Positions 1 to 5,954 of a stretch of 7,654 nt of DNA are shown one piece after another (position 1 is the stretch's first letter; each line of letters starts with the position of its first letter). The notes under the pieces are model-generated. The model had not been told where the DNA came from. It searched no databases and saw only the letters and a program-made list of their open reading frames with translations. The translations under genes and the position numbers were made by a program. The stretch covers positions 1 to 7,654 of the forward strand of contig DAOWMA010000087.1 of the NCBI GenBank assembly GCA_030643345.1, written 5' to 3'. This stretch comes from Spirochaetaceae bacterium (GTDB lineage: Bacteria; Spirochaetota; Spirochaetia; B11-G9).

Positions 1-1001
1 AGGAATCCACCTGTTCCTCTGGCAACCTTAACTGCAATTTCCGGTCGTGTCATAAATTCGATGAATTTAAGAGCAAGATCTCTGTTTTCAGCACCAACCG
101 GAACACCAAATCCACTGACACCAGCTATAGAACCAATTCCTTTCGGTCCCTTAGGAGCTTTTGCAATAACATAGTTGGACGGATTAGATCTGTAAGCTTC
201 ACCAGTTCTGGCCATATGGGCTACTGTTAACCATGTTTCACCACTCTTCATAGGAGCCGTCACATTGTCATAGGTCATAACTGTTGGAGAATAAGCATTA
301 TGCATCTTTGTCAGAAGTTTCCATCCCTCAAGAGCACCGGGAGAATTGATTACAGGGAATTCTCCACCATAGGACAGAAACATTCCACCATACATATAGA
401 TAAGTGATTTCATAGGCACACCGGTTACAGCTGTTTTACCTTCGCCTTCACCTTCTGCAATAGCAACAGCCCAGTCAATGTACTGTTCCCAGGTTATATC
501 CTGAACATCTACACCAGCTGGCAGATACTTCATAGCTTTGTTATTTGCCAGTAGCAGATATACATCTCCACCTACAGGAGCAAAATAGGTCTTTCCGCCA
601 GAGGCAATACTGTCCATAAAAGCAGAAGAGAATGTTCTTCCACTCCAATCCGATACAGGGAGTTCTTCAACATATTTATTGCTGATCCACTGATCCATTA
701 CACCATTATGTGCAATAACAACATCTACTGTAACTCTTCCTGTTTCTGCCTGAAGTTTAGCTCTCTTAAGAAGTACTGTATCGTCAAGAATTTCAAACTT
801 TACAACAACATTGTTTTCTTTTTCAAACTCTGGAAAAACTTCATCATAAAGAAATTTTTGTTCCGCTGCCGGGGACCAAAGTCTTGAAGATACAATAAGG
901 GAAGTTGGAGCATCATCAGCAACTTCATCCTGACCGCTTGCAAACATAAAACCTGTTGTCAGTAATGACAACATAACTAAAGTAATTAGAACTTTTCTCA
1001 T
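1..1001 (-). CDS. ABC transporter extracellular sugar-binding protein, partial (C-terminus beyond left edge)
   Basis: The frame is open from the ATG at 1001 to the window edge: 333 codons, no stop. The start follows a strong ribosome site AGGAGG (1014-1009) seven bases away. Residues 1-22 form a signal peptide (MRKV, hydrophobic core, then FMFASGQ). No lipobox cysteine is visible, so the product looks like a soluble periplasmic protein rather than a lipoprotein. The mature part reads as a family-1 solute-binding protein (SBP_bac_1 type): an early Leu-Trp-Ser-Pro segment, FPEFEKENN, then VDVVIAHNG, a Gly/Met/Tyr-rich central stretch, and VPVGAENRDLALKFIEFMTRPE near the edge. It would capture a sugar or oligosaccharide for an ABC importer whose permeases are expected further left. 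It is probably the third gene of the minus-strand operon. The ligand cannot be read from sequence. About 80-100 C-terminal residues should be missing, judged from family length. Confidence 0.9.
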   Translation of the reverse strand, partial: MRKVLITLVMLSLLTTGFMFASGQDEVADDAPTSLIVSSRLWSPAAEQKFLYDEVFPEFEKENNVVVKFEILDDTVLLKRAKLQAETGRVTVDVVIAHNGVMDQWISNKYVEELPVSDWSGRTFSSAFMDSIASGGKTYFAPVGGDVYLLLANNKAMKYLPAGVDVQDITWEQYIDWAVAIAEGEGEGKTAVTGVPMKSLIYMYGGMFLSYGGEFPVINSPGALEGWKLLTKMHNAYSPTVMTYDNVTAPMKSGETWLTVAHMARTGEAYRSNPSNYVIAKAPKGPKGIGSIAGVSGFGVPVGAENRDLALKFIEFMTRPEIAVKVARGTGGF

Positions 1002-1026
1002 AGAAAAGCCTCCTATTTATTTTATA

Positions 1027-1053
1027 ATGCATACCGCAACGCGGCTTCTGCAT
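1027..1053 (-). promoter_or_regulatory. Intercistronic stem-loop upstream of the binding-protein gene
   Basis: Outer arms ATGCA (1027-1031) and TGCAT (1049-1053) enclose an inner stem CCGC (1034-1037) / GCGG (1041-1044) with a three-base loop. The two stems are separated by a small asymmetric internal loop. No T-run follows on the minus strand, so it does not look like an intrinsic terminator. It lies between the hydrolase-like gene's stop and the binding protein's ribosome site. There it could act as an mRNA processing or 3'-end stabilising element, as is known upstream of highly expressed binding-protein genes. That role is inference. Confidence 0.4.
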
Positions 1054-1059
1054 CATTTA

Positions 1060-2466
1060 CTAATTTAAAACAGCCTTGTGCATAAGTTTTTCAAGCTGTG
1101 TCATATATAGGGGGTTGTACAAAAACAATTCACCCTTGTTTATATCAAGATCAGTAATTATTCTATTGTTATTAAAATCCTTTTTATCTTCCATTTTTGA
1201 AAATGGAATAAGCAAAACCTGATTTGGAACTGAAATTTGAAAAATGCATTTTTCAGGCTTTCCCAATGGCGTTCCTCCCCGTATGGTTCCATCTTCCAGA
1301 ATATTGGTATCTCTGTAGGTAAGTTCGAACCAGTCTGCCGGATAGATGTCTGACAGCCCCTGAATCCATACAGTAAGCCCCTCTTTATGAAGATCATTTA
1401 TTAGATTGATATATCCTTTCCCCCAGAGGTCCCCAGCAGGAACAGGAGCTGCTCTGCCACCCAGCTGATCCAGTTGGATCCCATCCGCACCAAGTTCTTT
1501 AAGCTTCATTGCTTCTAATAATAGTCTGGTCTGCCATTCTTCTGACAATGGATTCATGACATAGAAATCCCTGGTATGATAGACCTCTGTAAATGGTATA
1601 TTGTTATCATCTGTAAGGACGGAATTATACAATCCATCCTTTTCAACATTTTCCTTTTGAGCTATTCTACCATTCATATAGAAAACAACTTTTTGTCTAT
1701 TCTGATGAATGGCATTTATTGATTTTTCAAGACCTGATCTCCCTCCAAGCTGCATAGATGGAGAATAATCAGGATATCCTGTATCATGCCCTTTAGAGTA
1801 TCCAAAAACATGTAGAATATTATTCTCTCCCAGTTTCCTCAGCATCAATTTTGAAATATCGACGAGAACGTTGAATCCGCTGTTTTCAGGGACATCTGTT
1901 TTTTCATCAGGACCAATAAGACCTACCTGAACCTGCCAGTTTGAATTTGTTTTAACTGCAGATAAACCTGACCATGGGACAGCAGTCTGAAGGTTTCTTA
2001 CTTTTTTTTCCAAATCTTTTAAAGATTTAAAGAATAGAGAATACCATTCCAGATTTTCACCTTTGATGTTTATGGAAACATTTTTATTATCTTCTGCATT
2101 TATGCGGAATTCGGTAACTCTTCCTTTTTTATCCGGAGGTGCCATCAACGCAAAGCCTTTACCAGTTACTTCCATAAAAATTAAGGTTCTGCATGATGCC
2201 GTTGAAGGGTAAGAGATAGTAAGACCATTAAGGACATTATATTTACTTATTCTATCATATACACTGGATGCAAAGAATATTTCTCCCTCTCTGTTAGGCC
2301 AAAATATTTCCCAATTTTCACCATTTATCTCCAGGGTAAAATTACTTATCATTTTATTTTTTGAAAGCTTTAATTCCGTCCAGTGTTCAGAAATTATCTC
2401 TGTAAAATTAAAGTCTGAAGAAATTGTGCACTGATAATCTGCCTGCTTATATAGTATCTTCTTCAT
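1060..2466 (-). CDS. Glycoside-hydrolase-like TIM-barrel protein (resembles DUF6259 group), cytoplasmic
   Basis: This 468-residue protein has no signal peptide, so it is probably cytoplasmic. Residues 1-150 look like a beta-rich N-terminal domain (many Trp/Gly/aromatic strands, for example ENWEIFWPNREGEIFF). Residues about 165-420 look like a catalytic (beta/alpha)8 barrel. Segments resembling hydrolase-like barrels of the DUF6259 kind are FGYSKGHDTGYPDYSPS (H227, D228), VVFYMNGRIA, MNPLSEEWQ, and GADGIQLDQLGG (D328, D333). D333 at a strand end and E381 in WFELTYRD are candidate catalytic acids. The start ATG (2466) overlaps the upstream gene's stop as ATGA and has GGAG (2475-2472) five bases away, indicating translational coupling. 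Its place beside a sugar-binding protein suggests it acts on an imported glycoside. The family name comes from motif memory, and substrate and reaction are unknown. Confidence 0.72.
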   Translation of the reverse strand: MKKILYKQADYQCTISSDFNFTEIISEHWTELKLSKNKMISNFTLEINGENWEIFWPNREGEIFFASSVYDRISKYNVLNGLTISYPSTASCRTLIFMEVTGKGFALMAPPDKKGRVTEFRINAEDNKNVSINIKGENLEWYSLFFKSLKDLEKKVRNLQTAVPWSGLSAVKTNSNWQVQVGLIGPDEKTDVPENSGFNVLVDISKLMLRKLGENNILHVFGYSKGHDTGYPDYSPSMQLGGRSGLEKSINAIHQNRQKVVFYMNGRIAQKENVEKDGLYNSVLTDDNNIPFTEVYHTRDFYVMNPLSEEWQTRLLLEAMKLKELGADGIQLDQLGGRAAPVPAGDLWGKGYINLINDLHKEGLTVWIQGLSDIYPADWFELTYRDTNILEDGTIRGGTPLGKPEKCIFQISVPNQVLLIPFSKMEDKKDFNNNRIITDLDINKGELFLYNPLYMTQLEKLMHKAVLN

Positions 2467-3824
2467 ACAGGCTCCATACTTTTACGCATTAAAACTTTTA
2501 ATGTATCCTTTGAATTATTTCCCTTTGCTGTTTTGAAATTATTTTCAAGTTTTTTTGTTGTTTCAGGAGATAATAATGTCTGTATTACCCTGGTACAAAC
2601 AGCCTCAATTGTTTTATCAGGAAGCTTGAGAAATCCAGTCTCTGTATTTTTCAAAGTTTTAGAACCAAGATCGATTACTTCATATCCCTGGGGTTTGATA
2701 TCTGTTTTAAAAACAGGATACTCATAAACCATTATTGGTTTTTTAGCAAAAACCGCTTCGATAAACTGATTCCCCCACCCTTCAAAAAGACTTGGATAAG
2801 AGACAATATCAGCATATGCATAAGTATCAAAAATAGAGAATTTTTTTTCTAATTTACCTACTTCTCTTTCTGCACTTATCTTATACTGGATATTACGATA
2901 AGGAATGTTCCTTTCTTTAAGATATAAGATTATAGTCTGGAGATATTCTTCAGCTTCCTGCTCAGCATAACCTGCAATGATATAAATAAATTTTGAAGAT
3001 CCAGTTACCGTTTTACCGTTATAGAGTTGTTTCCCAACCAGCTGCCCGAGGAATTGTTTATCATTCAGTTTTTCAATGATTGGCAGAATAAGTTCAATCC
3101 CCTTTCTCTTCACTATTCTGGTTGCCTGCAGGATCAGAATATCATTTTCAGACAGATCAAAGGTTTTTAAAAAATCTTTATTGAAATCATCTTTTTCCCA
3201 TAGGGGCATTGTAAAATCAAGGGTGTCCGGAATTACTGCAGCGTTAATTGATGATCTTTTATGAAGAGATGCAGCCGCTCTGGTGCTGATAACTGCATGC
3301 CCCAGACGAGGTAGAGTTGGAGGTACATATTTTTGCAAAAACTGCTTTACAGCCTCGCAGGAAGGTTCTTTGAAGTCATCTCTCTCCCAGTAGAAGTCAT
3401 GATGTGTTGCAAGTGAAGGAATGGAAGTCTCTTTCAGTACATTAAAGAATGCCAGGGCGCTTGCAATATGCCTTCCATGAGAGAAAATATTGTGAATTAG
3501 AAAAAAATCAGGATTAATTTTATCTATTATAGTTTTGAGTTTAGTTGATATTATACCGGCAAGATGATCGATATCATCCATCAACGCCTGTTCACTGGTA
3601 TAGTTTTTTAAAGTGTTGAATGAGTTCTCTGCAATTTTTCTTACTTCGATCCTGTCAAAATCAAGTTCAGGAATAATAAAATCTGCTCCATCGCTTCCTG
3701 ATCCCGCAAGAAGTTATACTTCCCACCCCATCTCCTCGAGAACACTTACTCTTTTTTTAATCTCAAGAGAGACTCCATCGGTCCTTCCTACCCTGTAATG
3801 ACAAATCAAGACTTTTTTTATCAT
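2463..3824 (-). pseudogene. GT4-type glycosyltransferase interrupted by an in-frame TAA at codon 37
   Basis: The ATG at 3824 has AGGG (3833-3830) five bases upstream and opens a 453-residue frame, broken once by TAA at 3716-3714. Before the stop the product reads RVGRTDGVSLEI...VLEEMGWEV, and straight after it LLAGSG. This is the continuous first strand-helix-strand of a GT-B enzyme, so one base change explains the break. Downstream, intact to the TGA at 2463, are HHDFYWERDDF, a donor-phosphate segment RIVKRKG (R236-G242), and the E-x7-E motif EGWGNQFIE (E348, E356), all typical of family GT4. The first start codons after the stop are TTG 3584 and ATG 3581, with no clear ribosome site. A restart there would lose the first 80 residues of the N-lobe and probably activity. 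It is the promoter-proximal gene, coupled by ATGA to the hydrolase-like gene. The acceptor and donor sugars are unknown. A sequencing error is possible. Confidence 0.8.
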
Positions 3825-3860
3825 AAATTCCCTTTTACACTAAAATTTAGCCAATAATCC

Positions 3861-3889
3861 ATTTTGATACTAAATACTTGATATGTCAA
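3861..3889 (-). promoter_or_regulatory. Candidate promoter of the minus-strand sugar operon
   Basis: On the minus strand a perfect -35 hexamer TTGACA lies at 3889-3884. A 17-base spacer separates it from CAAAAT at 3866-3861, a 4/6 match to the -10 consensus. Transcription would begin near 3854, giving a leader of about 30 bases before the glycosyltransferase ATG at 3824. The -35 box is buried inside the operator-like palindrome at 3876-3891, which would suit repression. The weak -10 limits certainty. Confidence 0.5.
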
Positions 3890-3891
3890 GA
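3876..3891. promoter_or_regulatory. Operator-like palindrome, site 1
   Basis: The site ACTTGATATGTCAAGA contains the exact inverted repeat CTTGA-tatg-TCAAG. It matches 14 of 16 positions of the idealised palindrome ACTTGACATGTCAAGT. It covers the -35 box of the leftward promoter. AraR-type GntR/LacI chimeras are known to bind TTG...CAA palindromes of similar length, so the adjacent regulator is the natural candidate ligand. Binding is inferred. Confidence 0.5.
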
Positions 3892-3916
3892 TAAAAATAT
3901 TACTTAATTAATACTA

Positions 3917-3932
3917 ACTTGACATGTTATAA
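3917..3932. promoter_or_regulatory. Operator-like half-degenerate palindrome, site 2
   Basis: The site ACTTGACATGTTATAA keeps the left half and centre of site 1 (12 of 16 positions of ACTTGACATGTCAAGT) while its right arm is degenerate. It begins 41 bases from site 1, close to four helical turns, which would put both sites on the same DNA face. It includes a perfect TTGACA (3919-3924) reading rightward. It may therefore be simply a -35 box for the regulator gene, although the best -10 at 17 bases (TTATTT) is poor. Confidence 0.38.
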
Positions 3933-3938
3933 AATCTT

Positions 3939-3957
3939 GCATTATTTGAAATAATGC
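3939..3957. promoter_or_regulatory. Perfect 19-bp palindrome abutting the regulator's -10 box
   Basis: GCATTATTTGAAATAATGC has nine-base arms that match exactly around a single central G. It ends directly at the TATACT box at 3958 and shares its last three bases (TGC) with the extended -10. Such placement is typical of an autoregulatory operator that blocks RNA polymerase. Its sequence is unrelated to the ACTTGA sites, so it may serve a second regulator or a different binding mode. The region is very AT-rich, but a perfect 9+1+9 match is unlikely by chance. Confidence 0.55.
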
Positions 3958-3963
3958 TATACT
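3955..3963 (+). promoter_or_regulatory. Extended -10 promoter element of the GntR/LacI regulator gene
   Basis: TGCTATACT matches the extended -10 pattern TGnTATAAT with one mismatch. A weak TTGCAT at 3937-3942 lies only 15 bases upstream, so the TG extension may compensate for a poor -35. Transcription would start about 3970, within a few bases of the ATG at 3973, giving a leaderless or nearly leaderless message. This agrees with the absence of any Shine-Dalgarno sequence upstream of that ATG. Confidence 0.5.
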
Positions 3964-3972
3964 ATTGGTTTT

Positions 3973-5067
3973 ATGATTCCTAAATATCAAATTATAATAG
4001 ATTCAATTATTAACAAAATTCGATTGGAGGATTACAAAGAAGGTGAAAAACTTCCATCTGAATCTCAGTTGGTTGCAGAATTTGATACAAGCAGGATTAC
4101 TGTAACCCGGGCATTAAAAGAACTCGAACTAACCGGTGTTATTTACAGAGAGAAGGGCAGGGGGTCATTTGTTGCCCATAAATCCGTTAAATCAAATAAT
4201 GTCATATCTCTCATTATCCCTCACAAAGCTGATTTTTTTTCGGGGGGGCAGCAGTACATTCGGAGCGTTTACAAGTACTGTCAAAAAATGGGGTATCTCT
4301 GTTCTGTTCATTATTCACAACAGTCTTCAAAAAAAGAACGTACAATACTTAAAGACGTGATCAGCCATCAGGTTGCAGGTATTATTTTTTATCCCATTGA
4401 CAGTAAAAATATTGACTTAATTAGCAGGATATTAATTAAAAAATGTCCCATTGTTCTTCTGGACAGGAAGCTGAATGAAGTGGACCTCCCTGTTGTGGAA
4501 TCGGATAACTATCATGGAGCTCTCGATGCAGTTAACTACCTTCTTGACAGGGGACATCGTCGTATAGCATTTGTTGGAGCAAAAGATGCACATTCCGTTA
4601 CAGAAAGATATAAAGGCTATTGTCATGCATTAATTGAGACGAAGGTTCCTATAAGTCAGGATATCATTTTTACTCATTACAAAGATAATACCTCCGATGA
4701 TATTCAGGAAACTCTGGATATTGAAGGGGCTGATATTATTATGGATAAACTTCTTTCTCTTAAACCTGCTATAAGTGCAGTTTTTTGTGTAAACGATCTT
4801 ATAGCTTTCCAATTAATGAAAGCTGCTCAGAAAAGAGATGTAAAAATTCCTGGAGATCTCTCTTTTGTTGGTTTTGATAATATAAGTTTTCCAACAAACA
4901 GTGATATCATCCTTACTTCTGTAGAACAGGAATTTGATCAAATTGGAAAAGCATGTGTCGATTTACTTTGTGATCAGATAGATTCTGGAAATAACAAAGT
5001 TCCTTCAGTTACCATTCCTACAATTTTAAAAAAAGGGGGATCTGTAGCTGAGGTGCCTATAAAGTAA
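3973..5067 (+). CDS. GntR/LacI chimeric transcriptional repressor (AraR-type)
   Basis: This 364-residue regulator is of complete family length. Residues 1-68 are a GntR-type winged helix-turn-helix: PKYQIIIDSIINKI, then GEKLPSESQLVAEF, TSRITVTRALKELE and the wing GVIYREKGRGSFV. Residues about 75-350 are a periplasmic-binding-like effector domain of the LacI/GalR kind: VISLIIPH, IIFYPID, PIVLLDRKL, VVESDNYHGALDAVNYLLDRGHRRIAFVG, AVFCVNDLIAF, LSFVGFDN and LTSVEQEFDQIG. This architecture is that of Bacillus subtilis AraR, where a sugar releases the protein from DNA. The effector here is unknown but is probably a sugar handled by the divergent operon. ATG 3973 is chosen because the homology begins there and an in-frame TAA lies at 3952. 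There is no ribosome site. A T8-C-G7 tract (4233-4248) lies in frame in codons of the early effector domain. Confidence 0.92.
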   Translation: MIPKYQIIIDSIINKIRLEDYKEGEKLPSESQLVAEFDTSRITVTRALKELELTGVIYREKGRGSFVAHKSVKSNNVISLIIPHKADFFSGGQQYIRSVYKYCQKMGYLCSVHYSQQSSKKERTILKDVISHQVAGIIFYPIDSKNIDLISRILIKKCPIVLLDRKLNEVDLPVVESDNYHGALDAVNYLLDRGHRRIAFVGAKDAHSVTERYKGYCHALIETKVPISQDIIFTHYKDNTSDDIQETLDIEGADIIMDKLLSLKPAISAVFCVNDLIAFQLMKAAQKRDVKIPGDLSFVGFDNISFPTNSDIILTSVEQEFDQIGKACVDLLCDQIDSGNNKVPSVTIPTILKKGGSVAEVPIK

Positions 5068-5291
5068 ATCATAAATCTAAGCTGAATTTTTGAGGGATCT
5101 ATTTGAGTTCTTACATTCTCTTTATAAACAGTATCCGGACATATATCTATACAATTATATGGGTCCCTGCACTTAGAGATGTCCCATGCAAGGGTTCCAT
5201 TCATAACTGTACATAACTGAATGAATGTTCCCACATTATGCAATACCTTAAAAACACAGCCCTCTCCATTTAAATATATGATTATCTTCAA
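4974..5291 (-). pseudogene. Probable relic of a DUF2442-family protein
   Basis: The minus-strand frame reads YLNGEGCVFKVL, then NGTLAWDISKCRDPYNC, then IDICPDTVYKENV. This resembles the small DUF2442 domain, whose C-terminal half runs roughly GTLxWD...DICPDTLYE. Upstream of the only usable start (TTG 5291) the same frame continues with RITAIRLSVDCIL back to about 5331. That looks like the missing first strand of the domain, but it has no ATG, GTG or TTG before the stop at 5337-5339. The recognisable domain ends near 5112. The frame then runs on antisense across the last 94 bases of the regulator gene, which is probably not meaningful. No ribosome site was found. I read it as a decayed gene that lost its start and natural end. 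DUF2442 proteins are often linked to toxin-antitoxin-like DUF4160 partners, but none is visible here. The family call rests on remembered motifs. Confidence 0.42.
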
Positions 5292-5359
5292 TAAAATACA
5301 ATCGACAGAGAGTCTAATTGCTGTTATTCTCTTATGTTAAGATCCTTGCACAAAGCTCT

Positions 5360-5365
5360 GGAGAG
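5360..5365 (+). promoter_or_regulatory. Ribosome binding site deciding the pabA start
   Basis: GGAGAG lies nine bases (counted from GGAG) before the TTG at 5373. The upstream in-frame ATG at 5334 has no purine-rich site before it. Starting at TTG gives MKKLLVIDNYDSF, the usual beginning of this family, and puts the catalytic His and Glu at 168 and 170, the same numbers as in Escherichia coli PabA. Confidence 0.6.
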
Positions 5366-5372
5366 CCTTTCT

Positions 5373-5954
5373 TTGAAAAAACTTCTTGTGATAGACAACT
5401 ACGATTCCTTTACATTCAATCTTGTTCAGATGTTTAAACAGTACAATCTGGGTATCTGCGTATTTAGAAATGATAAAATTGATCTGGATTTAGCAGTTGA
5501 ACTAACCCCTGATTACATTTTGATCAGTCCTGGCCCCCGTACACCGGCGTATTCCGGTATTTCAATTCCTCTTATACAGAAATTCTATAAGACAACACCA
5601 ATACTTGGAGTGTGCCTGGGAATGCAGTGTATAAATGAACTTTTCGATGGAAAAACTGTTAAAGCACCAGTACCTGTCCACGGGAAAAAAGATGCAATAT
5701 ATCATGAAGAGATGGGAATTTTTAAACAAATGTCGAAACCCTTTAAAGCTGCAAGATATCACTCACTGATAATTGAAAAAGCAAGCAGCGAACTTCGTGA
5801 AACTGCACATACTAAAGAGGGGATAATAATGGGAATAGAACATACTGGGTACCCCTTGTTTGGAATTCAGTTTCATCCTGAAAGCTTTATGACAGAGGAA
5901 GGATTTACATTAATTAATAACTTTCTAGAAGCAGTAAAATTTGAAAATGAGTAA
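5373..5954 (+). CDS. pabA: Aminodeoxychorismate/anthranilate synthase glutamine amidotransferase subunit
   Basis: The product is 193 residues from TTG 5373 (206 from ATG 5334). It is a class I glutamine amidotransferase that releases ammonia from glutamine and passes it to PabB, making 4-amino-4-deoxychorismate in the cytoplasm. Visible motifs are VIDNYDSFTFNLVQ at the N-terminus, ILISPGPRTP, the nucleophile loop LGVCLGMQC with Cys81, HGKKDAIYHEE, ARYHSLII, and the catalytic pair in FHPES (His168, Glu170). PabA and TrpG cannot be separated by sequence alone, and one subunit may serve both synthases. The pabA name follows from the next gene, which carries PabB-specific features and overlaps it by eight bases. 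No convincing promoter was identified; TACAAT at 5297-5302 lacks a good -35. Confidence 0.92.
   Translation: MKKLLVIDNYDSFTFNLVQMFKQYNLGICVFRNDKIDLDLAVELTPDYILISPGPRTPAYSGISIPLIQKFYKTTPILGVCLGMQCINELFDGKTVKAPVPVHGKKDAIYHEEMGIFKQMSKPFKAARYHSLIIEKASSELRETAHTKEGIIMGIEHTGYPLFGIQFHPESFMTEEGFTLINNFLEAVKFENE

Noticed and set aside
1016..1028. TATAAA-like sequence as an internal promoter for the binding-protein gene
   Set aside because: No -35 element at proper spacing; the nearest TTGCGG is only about six bases away. A shared operon transcript is the simpler reading.
1158..1397. 79-codon minus-strand open frame inside the hydrolase-like gene
   Set aside because: It overlaps a well-supported gene in another frame on the same strand and has no family-like motifs or ribosome site.
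2463..3584. Glycosyltransferase as an intact gene starting at TTG 3584
   Set aside because: There is no ribosome site there. The same frame upstream encodes a canonical GT4 N-terminus from ATG 3824, interrupted only by one TAA.
2533..3798. Three short plus-strand open frames (2533-2727, 3076-3264, 3613-3798)
   Set aside because: All lie antisense to the glycosyltransferase gene, whose protein is recognisable. They have no ribosome sites or recognisable domains.
4136..4812. Short frames inside the regulator gene (4136-4360 plus; 4432-4626 and 4630-4812 minus)
   Set aside because: They are shadows of the clearly coding GntR/LacI frame.
5068..5110. Possible intrinsic terminator after the regulator gene
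   Set aside because: The ATTTTT run at 5085-5090 is not preceded by a stable GC-rich hairpin.
5297..5302. TACAAT as a -10 box for pabA
   Set aside because: No acceptable -35 lies 16-18 bases upstream and there is no TG extension. In this AT-rich stretch such matches are common.
5562..5762. 66-codon minus-strand frame inside pabA
   Set aside because: It is antisense to catalytic motifs of a recognised enzyme and has no independent support.
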